A DNA stretch of 64,000 nucleotides. Origin: Acidimicrobiales bacterium (GTDB lineage: Bacteria > Actinomycetota > Acidimicrobiia > Acidimicrobiales > Aldehydirespiratoraceae). The stretch covers positions 1 through 64,000 of the forward strand of contig JAJCXX010000082.1 of the NCBI GenBank assembly GCA_029263195.1, given 5' to 3'. Made by a program: the position numbers and the translations under genes. Below are positions 43,901 through 51,790 of the stretch, piece by piece. How positions within the stretch are numbered: the first letter of the stretch is position 1; each line of letters starts with the position of its first letter. The notes beneath the pieces are model-generated. The model saw only the letters and a program-made list of their open reading frames with translations, searched no databases and was not told the origin of the DNA.

Positions 43901-46825
43901 TGGGACTCGGGCATCGAGTTCGGCGAGGAAGGTCGCGGCGGGACCCGAAGCGAACTCACCTACTACCTCTCACGGCCCGAGCCATTCGAGGCGTTGGAAT
44001 TCGACCAGGATGGCTATGGCTACATCAACGGAGGGCCTCGCAACTCAGAGCTCGACTTGGTGTGCGAGGAAGGGCCGGACGGATTGCCGTTGCCCTCACC
44101 GGCCGGAGATTGTGCCCGAGTCGGATTCCATCAGGTCGTGACCCCGAGCGGGGGCGGACAGTTCTACATCTTCACCGACTACGACAGCTCCGACGGTCCC
44201 AACGTGATTGTTCGCGGGGTTTTCCCCTCGGGAATCTTCCGTTACCGCTGCCATCACTGCCAGCCCGGTGACCCGGAGGTGGCTTCGATGATCCAGTCGA
44301 TAACCGCTTTGGTCAGCCAGGGTTCGAGCGGCGGAAATCTGGGCACGGTCATCGGGTCGCGGGGTGGACCATTGGCGGCAGCTGTGGCGTTGGGAGGCTC
44401 GCCCTCGGCTGCTGGCACCGGAAGGTCGGCCAACGAGGATGCCGCGATGGCGGGACTCATTGGCCTGATCGCGGCGATGGGCATCACCGCGGCCACGCTG
44501 GCCGAGAGTGGCCTGTCGGCGGGTGATCTGCTTTCGAGTTGGAGCAGCGGCGGTGCGAGCGCGGTGCGTTCCACCCTCACGGGTGCCGGCGTCGACTCTG
44601 GTGTCGAATCGTCTCCTCCCGACCCGGCTGCACTTCCTCCACCAGTGATCGACGAGTTCGGCAATCCGATCCATCCCAACGCCGATGATTTGTACGAGTG
44701 GGATACGCCCGATGGCCCCGAACTGCTCGGGCGGGAGGAAGTCGAGGCTCGGATCGCCGCCGAGCGTGAGGCCAACGCCGGCCGGGATGCCCGACACGAT
44801 GGGATCGTGGGCGACCAGACCAGCGATGATGCTGCCGCTCAGCGATTCGACGATCTGGGCACCCGCAGCATCGCCGACAATGACGCCGACATGGAAGAGA
44901 TTCGATCCGGGTGGGACCGTGTCGAGGAACTCGGCACGCAGCTGGAGGATCGCGAACGAATACTGTCTGGGCTCACGGCGGCCGAAGCCGAACAAGACCT
45001 GGCCACACTGCGCGACACCTGGGGACAGATCTTCTCAGAGACCGCCCAGGCTTCTTGGAACGACGCCACCGAGATACCGGGGATACTCGGCGAGGCCGGC
45101 CTCGACGTGCTGCGTGCCGCCACCACGGCTGAGAACTGGACGATTCTGGCTGAAGGAACAGCTGAGACCGCCTACGACGTTGCCGGATTGTTGGCCGGCA
45201 ACTCCTTCGGTGATGCCCAAGAGAGCATCCAGCAAGGTGCGGTAGCCACCGGCCGGGTGGCGGTGGCTCTCGGAGATCAGTTCGTGCGCCACCCAATCGA
45301 CACCGCCGCCATGTTCATACCGGGACGCGACTTCGCCGACGCCCTCGATGGCGAGCGAACGCTGGGTCAGCGTCTCGGTTCAGTCGCCATCGGAGTGCTC
45401 GACATCGGGGCGACTTTGGCCGGGGCAGGAATACTGAGCCACGCCGACGAACTCGCGGATGCCGCCCGGGCCATGGATTTGGCCGAGGAGGCCACTGGTG
45501 CGGCACGGGTGCTGGAGGCAGGTGGAGAGGCCACCGACGTGGCGCGGGTGGTCGAGGCCTCCGAGGATGCCGCCAGCGCGGCGCGCGTCCTCGAGGCGGC
45601 CGGCGATGTGCCGGGCCAGATGACCGAGACCGTCAGGCTCACCGAAGCGGCCCAAGATGCCCGGGAGGCCGCGAGAGCCGCCATGGCGTCGGGCAACTCG
45701 GCCGAGGCCGCGAGGGCTCTCGACGTCGCGGCGGAAGCCGACCGCGCTGCCGAGGCGGCGCGTCGGTCGTTGTTCAGGGATGGCGGCATGCAGGGAATGG
45801 GGCGGGCCGAGGCGGCCGGAGGGGTCAGCGATGAGCTTGCTCAGAGCGTCGTCAACATGCACGACGAGATCACCGGCACCGCTACTCGTCAAGGCGTCGT
45901 CGACGCCGTCGACGATTTCGCGACCGAGGTCGGTTTCAGGCCGCGTGAGGTGATGATGGGCAACAGCGGCTCGGTCGGAGCGGGTCGGTCGGTGTTGACC
46001 GACGCCGATCGAACAATCGTTGCCAGCTTCAGTCGTGATCAATTGACGTCGGCACGGCGAGCCGGTGAGTCGCTGACCGACACGCAACGCCGGCTGCAGG
46101 GAAGACTCACGCAGCTTCACGAACGAGCGGCCGAACTTGCCATGAACTCGCCGACCGATCCCGCCGTGATTCTCGCCCGACGCGACGGTATCTCCCTGAG
46201 CGAGGCGGCCGCGAGGCTCGGTGACGCCGACGACCCCGCGGCCGCGGCGATGCGACTCACGGCCAAGGATGTCGACATGCAGTCCTACAACGGCTTCGGT
46301 TCCGGGGCCGGGCAGGCCGACGCCTATCCGGGTGGCTACACCCTGTCGCGCCAGTCGACCCAGGGCGGCACCGAGGTGTTCACGTTCGGCAACGAAGCCG
46401 GCGATGCCCGTAGCTACACCACCTCGGGTCAGGCCATCATCGACCGCAACGAACTGAATCGTATGGATCTGGCCAACTGGGAAGGCGGCGTGCTGCCGAC
46501 AGACGCGGGTCGTGCCGCAGACATGGCCAATCTCACCCGGATCAGTGACGCCGAAATGGGCAGCCTGCTTCGCGAGCAGCAGGCCGCTATCGGCAGGTAC
46601 AGCGATGTGAAGTCGATCTCGAAGGCGGTCGACCGGGCTCACTACGTGGCCGGACGTATCGGACAGCCACTTCCGAATCCCGCTCTGACCAACGCAGCGC
46701 GAATCATTCGGGCCAATCCTCGGGCCACGCAGGCCGTGCTTCGCCAGATGGGCATGTCCGAGTCGGAGTTCGTGTCGCGCCTTCAACAGATGATGTCGAC
46801 CTACAACCCGGTGCTGCCGACATGA
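40931..46825 (+). CDS. Giant secreted/membrane protein of unknown function with internal repeats and effector-like C-terminus
   Basis: About 1,964 residues; not recognised. A signal peptide (residues 1-24, cleavage after AGA) leads to an extracellular region with three Cys-containing repeats (about 51-174, 203-331 and 354-492), each ending in an Ala-rich helix plus Cys (ADLVAPMAETC, ADLLLPLAVDC, VGTAMARSC). An acidic/Ser linker precedes six membrane helices (about 570-737). A second Cys-rich region follows (about 740-1145, including RYRCHHCQPGD), then a seventh helix (about 1172-1194). The C-terminal 750 residues look helical, include Ala-rich ARVLEA repeats (about 1517-1615), and contain a motif near 1676 (GNSGSVGAGRSVLTDADRT) that vaguely resembles a nucleotidyltransferase pocket. 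Starts: ATG 40931 or GTG 40928. Both ends overlap neighbours, so it belongs to a three-gene unit. A toxin or surface-signalling role is speculation. Confidence 0.8.
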   Translation: MRRLLTAAVVVLGSLVLAVSPAGAQDELGPPSAEDAAAIAAIGALDDGYVCPVVVGATAREYEEFQLSSGYNGVEVALDRFRMRCRYGIPSVGTVDIKLEFSRVGVRPQICDVESLPYEATTQRSRVVILGQVRPPLAINAEFSVRSDVEAGMIDGLRAAAGSMADLVAPMAETCPTPLDIDISPVDESAATQLAILDLAAAAACQQLEIPPDVELERSGALRGASMTIDSISVIEGQPTRVPQTNPRISCNFDGASYEIRVDPVPAVTESGFSNGLPFPDRQNGCDGTDQYAPGAALVLIVDTDEILRPYVEAQARSVADLLLPLAVDCEAELVQYNTTAAGAEQTLSSEAVTVVCPSIDGFDPSPFNLLVGEPGPAAADLSGGVPRSFPGIDGTCSWEVPDDGDADSDPSIRLQLFILQDWRPAEEAERLCSAEERQVSETTFGRVVAGASAAMVDIVVSEPRSGDIGRAEQAAAEWLDVGTAMARSCADVEITPIDSLFEPLPEYLSGAVEAGLAGSFAIAPAPDVADDASSEDPDDSPETSGATSATPSPAAGGDSGGVIPTLLRIARVMMLVVSLAGLAMALLLVRRPSRIRPAMEYLRVVFALGGAVVMMSVFSAGAPLWAVAVALAGGSALGLLQGHNLTIMASTKGLMAKRSALAIIAFAAGLLATQVAGLLNRTGVISIGLALSFLSAAMAAGLIAGRRPALIDARSAAGLGAVLMIAGSVIGPVAVRPSSAQDSVEDAVVDPIDVLNAGVAWDEIALVGGVAASSKPELLISLDPSFAVAPEPVTRDIAVDAYLSGSFQQITGTETYSFDLVEGICCELLYSATGSLSRLYLDGWSDPAAPLLVEEGSLGVIGPVRSFSGVRFEGSSPARDGSCRRTIADARTDVEQSSDLVATVGGVELNTLFGQMNIWAPCELDVSLAEAGEVTAPPPAGDSPDREDGGRQCPVVQEVIDTLALATTFDANTTSNLTRRFVDPNRAACWDSGIEFGEEGRGGTRSELTYYLSRPEPFEALEFDQDGYGYINGGPRNSELDLVCEEGPDGLPLPSPAGDCARVGFHQVVTPSGGGQFYIFTDYDSSDGPNVIVRGVFPSGIFRYRCHHCQPGDPEVASMIQSITALVSQGSSGGNLGTVIGSRGGPLAAAVALGGSPSAAGTGRSANEDAAMAGLIGLIAAMGITAATLAESGLSAGDLLSSWSSGGASAVRSTLTGAGVDSGVESSPPDPAALPPPVIDEFGNPIHPNADDLYEWDTPDGPELLGREEVEARIAAEREANAGRDARHDGIVGDQTSDDAAAQRFDDLGTRSIADNDADMEEIRSGWDRVEELGTQLEDRERILSGLTAAEAEQDLATLRDTWGQIFSETAQASWNDATEIPGILGEAGLDVLRAATTAENWTILAEGTAETAYDVAGLLAGNSFGDAQESIQQGAVATGRVAVALGDQFVRHPIDTAAMFIPGRDFADALDGERTLGQRLGSVAIGVLDIGATLAGAGILSHADELADAARAMDLAEEATGAARVLEAGGEATDVARVVEASEDAASAARVLEAAGDVPGQMTETVRLTEAAQDAREAARAAMASGNSAEAARALDVAAEADRAAEAARRSLFRDGGMQGMGRAEAAGGVSDELAQSVVNMHDEITGTATRQGVVDAVDDFATEVGFRPREVMMGNSGSVGAGRSVLTDADRTIVASFSRDQLTSARRAGESLTDTQRRLQGRLTQLHERAAELAMNSPTDPAVILARRDGISLSEAAARLGDADDPAAAAMRLTAKDVDMQSYNGFGSGAGQADAYPGGYTLSRQSTQGGTEVFTFGNEAGDARSYTTSGQAIIDRNELNRMDLANWEGGVLPTDAGRAADMANLTRISDAEMGSLLREQQAAIGRYSDVKSISKAVDRAHYVAGRIGQPLPNPALTNAARIIRANPRATQAVLRQMGMSESEFVSRLQQMMSTYNPVLPT

Positions 46826-48336
46826 CTGTGTGGATCCAGCCGACCGAGGCTCTCGCCGGGCAACTCGATATTCCGCCGGTTCCGCTGCCCGTGAAGGAGT
46901 CGACTGCAACCGAACTTGGTTCGGGCACAGTCGACGTTTCGAAGCTCGCCGGCGATGTCGATGCCTACCTTTGCAATGCCGACCCGAGCGACGCAAAGAC
47001 GCCGGTTCTGCGTAGGTGCGCTGCGGCTTTGGCCTTGGCGGCCGCCCGCGGCAAGACCGATGAGGGCGACCATGATGGTGCGGCGGAGCTGCTTCGCCTT
47101 GCCGTCAGGCACGCGCCCGATGATGTCGGGATCCGGGCCGCATACGGGTCGGCCCTGTGGATGTCGGGTTCACGTTTCGATGGCCTGGCCCAACTGACCG
47201 ACACGGTGCGCCGCAATATCGAGCAGGGGCGAATTGTGCCGATGCTCTGGATACTCACGGCCCGCGCCATGGCCGATGCCGGACGCCACGGAGACGCCCT
47301 CTTGTTGCTTGAGGACCTGGCCGCCACGCAGCCGACGAACTTCAGCTTCTGGGAGCTGATCGACGCGATTGATTCCCGGAGCAGCGGCATCGAAGGCGGC
47401 TACCGTCCCAGGCACGCCGCGGCGGTGCAGGAGCGGATGGCGAGTTCCGTCGCCAACGCTTCGGCCACCACCGACCACGCCAGATCGGCGGTCGAGGCTC
47501 TCGGGGTCGCCGCGGTCAGCCCGGCCCCGTCGCCGCCCCTCCGTCTCGAGGTGACGTCATTGACGCCGCGGGTGTCGATCGAGGCGGGTCGCCCGGGGAG
47601 CCTCGGCATGCTCGACTCCACCGTTGCTGTGGTTCGTGTCGCCGACTCTATTCCCGCGCCCACCCCCGCTCGTTCCACAGTCGAGATCGGGTTCGGGGCT
47701 GCTGAGGATGAGGCGAAGGCCCGCGTGCCCATCGGCGTGGACGGAGCCGTCGACGTATCTCGCTCCGACGAAGTGATGCAGGCGATGAGTCTCTGTGTTG
47801 CGACCATGCCGGCGAGGGCGAAACAGGCCGCTGCTGATTTTGATCACGTTCTCGGGGCCGACGCCTCTCTGGCGCTTGCCTCGGTTCTTGATGTGACCGG
47901 GTCGGCCATCGGCTTGGGTGTGCCCGTGAGTGGTCTGCCGGTATCCGCTGTGTTGGAGTACGCCACCAATCCTGACGGAGCCGGTCTGCGGGGGGCGGTT
48001 CGCCGGCTGGTCGGAGTGGCCCCGGACGGCATCGATGTGGAGAATGGGATGAACGAACTGGCCCGGCGGGGCTTCCTGGAATTGGAGTCCGACCGCGCCA
48101 ATCCAATTCCGTACTTCGGTTTCCTCATGGGTTACGTTGGCAGCCATGTGGCTTGGCGACGATTCACCCATCACGACACGCACGCTCTCTCGATGAGCCG
48201 TCGATACTGGTTGGCCACCGCGGCTGGAGTTCTTCGTCTCGCCCCCGACGGAGAGGGCGGAGTCTCGTGGAGTATTTGCGAACGCGACACGATGCAGCGC
48301 GAGCTCGGCGTCGAACTGGCGATCATCTCCACATGA
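46822..48336 (+). CDS. Unknown protein with TPR-like N-terminal half, partner of the giant protein
   Basis: 504 residues, not recognised. It starts at an ATG overlapping the giant protein's stop (ATGA), so it is probably made in fixed ratio with it. Residues 65-190 look like degenerate TPR or alpha-solenoid repeats (WILTARAMADAGRHGDALLLLEDLA). A Pro/Ser-rich hinge (about 215-290) separates this from a C-terminal domain (300-504) with helical character and an aromatic stretch (IPYFGFLMGYVGSHVAWRRF). No signal peptide or convincing membrane helix is seen, so it should act in the cytosol, perhaps on the cytosolic part of the giant protein. Chaperone, adaptor or immunity roles are all possible but unproven. 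Confidence 0.75.
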   Translation: MTVWIQPTEALAGQLDIPPVPLPVKESTATELGSGTVDVSKLAGDVDAYLCNADPSDAKTPVLRRCAAALALAAARGKTDEGDHDGAAELLRLAVRHAPDDVGIRAAYGSALWMSGSRFDGLAQLTDTVRRNIEQGRIVPMLWILTARAMADAGRHGDALLLLEDLAATQPTNFSFWELIDAIDSRSSGIEGGYRPRHAAAVQERMASSVANASATTDHARSAVEALGVAAVSPAPSPPLRLEVTSLTPRVSIEAGRPGSLGMLDSTVAVVRVADSIPAPTPARSTVEIGFGAAEDEAKARVPIGVDGAVDVSRSDEVMQAMSLCVATMPARAKQAAADFDHVLGADASLALASVLDVTGSAIGLGVPVSGLPVSAVLEYATNPDGAGLRGAVRRLVGVAPDGIDVENGMNELARRGFLELESDRANPIPYFGFLMGYVGSHVAWRRFTHHDTHALSMSRRYWLATAAGVLRLAPDGEGGVSWSICERDTMQRELGVELAIIST

Positions 48337-48340
48337 ACCC

Positions 48341-49027
48341 ATGAGCAACCCTTACTTCTCTACGGCCACGTTCAAGTTCCTGCGGGACTTGGCGGCCAAC
48401 AACGATCGGATCTGGTTCAAGGCCCATCAGGCCGACTACGAACAGCACGTGCGCGAACCGGCCCTCGATTTCATCACCGACGTCGGTGATCGATTCCAGA
48501 AAATCTCGCCGCACTTCGTGGCGGACTCCCGCAAGGTCGGTGGATCACTCTTTCGCATCCAGCGCGACACGAGATTCGCCAAGGACAAGACTCCCTACAA
48601 GGAGAACACCGGACTCCAGTTCCGGCACGAGGCGGCCGGCGATGCCCACGCAGCCGGCTTCTACCTCCACATCCAACCCAATGGCTGTTTCATGGGGTCG
48701 GGTATTTGGCGACCCGAGACCCGGGTCGCCTATGAGATTCGCGAAAAGATCGACGGCGACCAGAGCGGTTGGCGCAAGGCTCGATCCAACCGCAGGTTTA
48801 CCGAAGTGTTCTCGCTCGAGGGCGATTCTCTCGTGCGTCCGCCCCGCGGGTTCGACGCCGATCACCCCCTCATCGAAGACCTGAAGCGGAAGGATTTCAT
48901 AGCGTCGACGCGACTCACCCAGAAGCAGATCACCTCAAAGACGTTCATCGACGATTTCCTCGAACTCTGCAAGGTTTCGAGTCCGTTCATGAAGTTTCTG
49001 TGCGAAGCGGTGGGCGTTGAATTCTGA
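48341..49027 (+). CDS. DUF2461 (TIGR02453) family protein
   Basis: A 228-residue member of the widespread DUF2461 family. NDRIWFKAHQADYEQHVREP near the N-terminus, FRIQRDTRFAKDKTPYKEN in the middle and GFYLHIQPNGCFMGSGIWRP are its hallmark blocks, all complete. The function is unknown in bacteria. It begins 4 bp after the TPR-like gene and may ride on the same transcript, although the family is found in many unrelated contexts, so a link to the giant-protein unit is not implied. It ends at a hairpin shared with the convergent membrane protein gene. Confidence 0.92.
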   Translation: MSNPYFSTATFKFLRDLAANNDRIWFKAHQADYEQHVREPALDFITDVGDRFQKISPHFVADSRKVGGSLFRIQRDTRFAKDKTPYKENTGLQFRHEAAGDAHAAGFYLHIQPNGCFMGSGIWRPETRVAYEIREKIDGDQSGWRKARSNRRFTEVFSLEGDSLVRPPRGFDADHPLIEDLKRKDFIASTRLTQKQITSKTFIDDFLELCKVSSPFMKFLCEAVGVEF

Positions 49028-49028
49028 C

Positions 49029-49055
49029 CTGACCTGAACCGACTGGACAGGTCAG
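49029..49055. terminator. Hairpin between convergent genes
   Basis: CTGACCTG (49029-49036) and CAGGTCAG (49048-49055) form a perfect 8-bp stem with an 11-nt loop. It overlaps the stop codon of the minus-strand gene at 49052. No T-run flanks it on either side, so it is at best a weak or factor-dependent bidirectional terminator. Confidence 0.4.
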
Positions 49056-50431
49056 CCGCTGAGCAGAATCAGCAATCCGAGGACGGTGTAGGTGATCATC
49101 ACCCCGAGCATCGGATACTGCGATCTGACCGCCACGTCGTTGCGATACGACTCGACCGCTTTGTCGTGCGAGGTGGCAACTCCCAATACGTGACCAATTG
49201 CGATCGACAAGGTCTGGACCCAGGCGATCTGCCGCGGGCTGATGGAGGTGTAGCGGATGCGATAGCCGACCGTGCCGAAGAGGTCCCAGCCCTTTCCGAA
49301 TGGATCCGAAATGAGTCGTAGAACGATCTGGCCGTCGAGAAACAAGAAGCTGAAGTAGTGAGCGATCGCGTAGGCCCCCGCGATCGGAATCAGCGACGGT
49401 CCGAACTTCCTGAACACGTCGTCGACCGGCGTCTCGGTGATCCGCGCCATCGAGGAGACCGCGAGTCGAAACGCCCCGGCCACGAGCGCGACTGCCGCGA
49501 TGAATCCCAGCGTCCGGATCATGGTGAGGTTCCAGCCGGAGCGATTGGTGATCACATCGCGCCAGATGGAGTTTCGGGTGAAACCGTCGAAGCTGGTCGA
49601 TCCGAGCACCACGAGCACGAACGAGATCGAGCCGGGGACCATGCGCATTGTCGCCAGGCCCGACAGAGGAGCCCGCACCCGCAGCGGCCCGGTGCCATCG
49701 CGATACAAAGGTGACATGGCGGCAAGCTTGGTGAACAGGACCCCGAAGCCCTCGGCACTTCTGACCCAGGCTCTTCCCTTGACGGAGGCACCGCCCAACA
49801 TCACGGCGCTGTAGAGGGTCAGGTAGAGGCCGAGCGATCGAGGCGACGCCGAGGCGTGGTAGGCGAGTTCGACCCAGAGGAAGCTGGTGATGGCGACAAC
49901 GGCCGGCCACTCGGTCGACGGTGCGTCGGGGCATTCCGACATGGGAGTATCGGTGACTCTCGCCCGAATCCGGGCTGCGAGATCGGCCAACGTGTAGAAC
50001 GGATTCAGCGAGCGCCAGAAGTCCCCGAACAGCATCGACGCGAACTGAATTCCCACCCAGAACCAGATGTAGACGGCCTGAGGGGCGATGTTGAGCGCGG
50101 GGCTGGTGTTGCCCCACCAAGCTCCGACCAAAATGACCCCGAAGAGGGCAAGGCCGAGGAGCGCCAGGAACGGCTCGACCAGTCGTTCGGCTCGCTGGGC
50201 CAGCGGGGGTAACGGGTCGCCAACGGCCGCGGCGGCCAGTCGCGGTGTCTTCCAGAACGCACCGAGAGCCACGAACGAGACGGCCACCGCGAATCCAGCC
50301 GCCCACGCGAGCTGCCAGACCGGAAGTGGCAGGTCGACTCGGCCACCGACGCCATGAGCGGCGGCCGGAGCGGCGGCCGACAGCAGGGTGGCTGCCGCCA
50401 GCCCACCGCCGACCAGTGCCTTGGGCGTCAC
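49052..50431 (-). CDS. Polytopic membrane protein resembling proteins annotated fenitrothion hydrolase
   Basis: 459 residues with a signal-like N-terminus ending AAAAHG and about ten further hydrophobic segments. Blocks such as HGVGGRVDLPLPVW, APQAVYIWFWVGIQFASMLFGDFWRSLNPF and ISDPFGKGWDLFG match an actinobacterial family often annotated as fenitrothion hydrolase by distant similarity to a pesticide-degradation gene; hydrolase activity is not evident from motifs. The start is GTG at 50431 and overlaps the stop of the upstream lipoprotein (GTGA), so the pair is translationally coupled. Together with a His-rich cupredoxin-like lipoprotein, a metal-related role is an idea, not a conclusion. Confidence 0.75.
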   Translation of the reverse strand: MTPKALVGGGLAAATLLSAAAPAAAHGVGGRVDLPLPVWQLAWAAGFAVAVSFVALGAFWKTPRLAAAAVGDPLPPLAQRAERLVEPFLALLGLALFGVILVGAWWGNTSPALNIAPQAVYIWFWVGIQFASMLFGDFWRSLNPFYTLADLAARIRARVTDTPMSECPDAPSTEWPAVVAITSFLWVELAYHASASPRSLGLYLTLYSAVMLGGASVKGRAWVRSAEGFGVLFTKLAAMSPLYRDGTGPLRVRAPLSGLATMRMVPGSISFVLVVLGSTSFDGFTRNSIWRDVITNRSGWNLTMIRTLGFIAAVALVAGAFRLAVSSMARITETPVDDVFRKFGPSLIPIAGAYAIAHYFSFLFLDGQIVLRLISDPFGKGWDLFGTVGYRIRYTSISPRQIAWVQTLSIAIGHVLGVATSHDKAVESYRNDVAVRSQYPMLGVMITYTVLGLLILLSG

Positions 50432-51261
50432 TTGACTTCGAGGTTGAGTATCTGGACTGACGCGCCCTCGAGCTCGGCTTCGAACACGCCGGGGATGTCG
50501 GCGGTGAAGATCAGCTCGGCGTTCTCTCCGGGTACGAGGGCGGCGGTGATGTCGTAGACGTGGAGATGGAACTCCTCGGCGACTCCGGAGACGATGTTGA
50601 TCTGGACGGTCTCGCCTATGCCAACCGAGGCGTCGACGATTCCACCGACCACACCACCTTCATCGACCGTGATGTCGATGACGGTGTCCACAGCGACGAC
50701 CTCGCCGGGCATCACCAGTTCAGCGGAGTAGGTCAGAATCTCTCCATCGATCGCATACATGCCGTGGCTCGGGCTCGAGAGCTGGATCTCGACCATGTGC
50801 GGTCCCGGGTTCAACCCGTCGAGATGTACCTCCGGTACGAACGACATCCCGAAGTCACGGCTATCGACCATGACATGGAGATGCCCAGTTCCCGGGCCGT
50901 CGTCGGCGCCGTCTCCGGACTGAAGCGTGAAGTCCTCGATCCCGACCACCAGCTCGGCCGATCCGTCAGCGTTGGGTGTTGCTGTGAGATTGAGCCTCGG
51001 GGTGCTCAGATCGGCGGGCCAGTCGATGGTGTCGTGGCTGTGTTCGCCGTCGGCCTCGCCATCGACTTCGTGGTCGTGCTCGCCATCCGTGTCGCCATCC
51101 ATCCCTGCCATGGATGTCGTAGAGGCAACCTCCGACTCGGATCCGGCCGGACTCGACATGTCGACAGTGGTCGACGCCGTCGGATTGTCGCTGCTGCATG
51201 CAGCCACGACGAGGGTGAATGCGACCGCGGCCGCGGTCATTCGGGAAATACGGGTGTTCAT
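50428..51261 (-). CDS. His/Asp-rich lipoprotein with cupredoxin-like C-terminal domain
   Basis: 277 residues. A lipoprotein signal peptide has the lipobox VAAC at about residue 21. A low-complexity segment rich in Asp/Glu/His follows (GEHDHEVDGEADGEHSHD, about 55-80) and could bind metal ions. The middle region (about 80-180) has GTGHLHVMVDSRDFG and LNPGPHMVEIQLSSPSHG blocks. The C-terminal domain (about 190-277) reads like a cupredoxin fold (EEFHLHVYDITAALVPGENAEL, then a FTADIPGVFEAELEG strand) but lacks the full type-1 copper ligand set. AGGAGA lies 5 nt before the ATG. Its stop overlaps the next gene, so the two work together. Confidence 0.75.
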   Translation of the reverse strand: MNTRISRMTAAAVAFTLVVAACSSDNPTASTTVDMSSPAGSESEVASTTSMAGMDGDTDGEHDHEVDGEADGEHSHDTIDWPADLSTPRLNLTATPNADGSAELVVGIEDFTLQSGDGADDGPGTGHLHVMVDSRDFGMSFVPEVHLDGLNPGPHMVEIQLSSPSHGMYAIDGEILTYSAELVMPGEVVAVDTVIDITVDEGGVVGGIVDASVGIGETVQINIVSGVAEEFHLHVYDITAALVPGENAELIFTADIPGVFEAELEGASVQILNLEVK

Positions 51262-51326
51262 TGTCTTCTCCTATTGAATCTGCAACGAGTGTCTGAAATC
51301 GACGCGCACAGGCGCCGGAAACGGGG

Positions 51327-51743
51327 TTACAGACCCAAGGGAGGACCACGTCGGCCGAGTGACGACGCATAGACGGCGGCGACGGGGCGGGTGGCTGGTA
51401 CGACGGCAAACAGTGGCGTCGGTCGCAGAGCAATGATCTCCGAAGCTGACTCGACCCAGTCGACTGCTGCGGCGACTGCGGCGCGTACACCGAGAAGAGC
51501 AGACCGAGCGATTCGCAGAACCGACAGTCCAACGGCGGAACCGATCACGGCGGCCAGCAGACCAGTGGATACTCGGATCGGATCGGCTGTCGAGACCGGG
51601 CCGGCCATGAGAGCGGCGCTCGACACGGTCACGAACGGGATCGCGAGAACGCCCAAGACCGACAGCGTCGCAGTGCGCTGGGACCGGTGACCGGGCTGGG
51701 ACATGAACGTGAAGGGTACATCGCCCGGCGAAGGTGAATCCAT
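51327..51743 (-). CDS. Small two-helix membrane protein, unknown
   Basis: 138 residues from the ATG at 51743, or 125 from the ATG at 51704 (MSQPGHRSQ). Two hydrophobic segments are seen (about residues 28-47 and 58-78), followed by a 55-residue tail ending GRRGPPLGL. I recognise no family. It precedes the lipoprotein and membrane protein genes on the same strand (65 bp gap) and follows the tryptophanase gene by 47 bp. The opposite strand also has an open frame here, but it lacks any protein-like features. Confidence 0.5.
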   Translation of the reverse strand: MDSPSPGDVPFTFMSQPGHRSQRTATLSVLGVLAIPFVTVSSAALMAGPVSTADPIRVSTGLLAAVIGSAVGLSVLRIARSALLGVRAAVAAAVDWVESASEIIALRPTPLFAVVPATRPVAAVYASSLGRRGPPLGL

Positions 51744-51790
51744 CAACGAACAGCCAACAAAGTCACATCCTCCGTTGGGCCGAGCCGCTG

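Noticed and set aside
45380-46996. A 538-residue open frame antisense to the giant protein
   Set aside because: Low-complexity, Arg/His-rich composition without motifs. The plus-strand frame continues unbroken with overlapping starts and stops at both ends.
51391-51690. A 99-residue plus-strand open frame opposite the small membrane protein
   Set aside because: It is polar and repetitive without motifs, whereas the minus strand gives two clear membrane helices.
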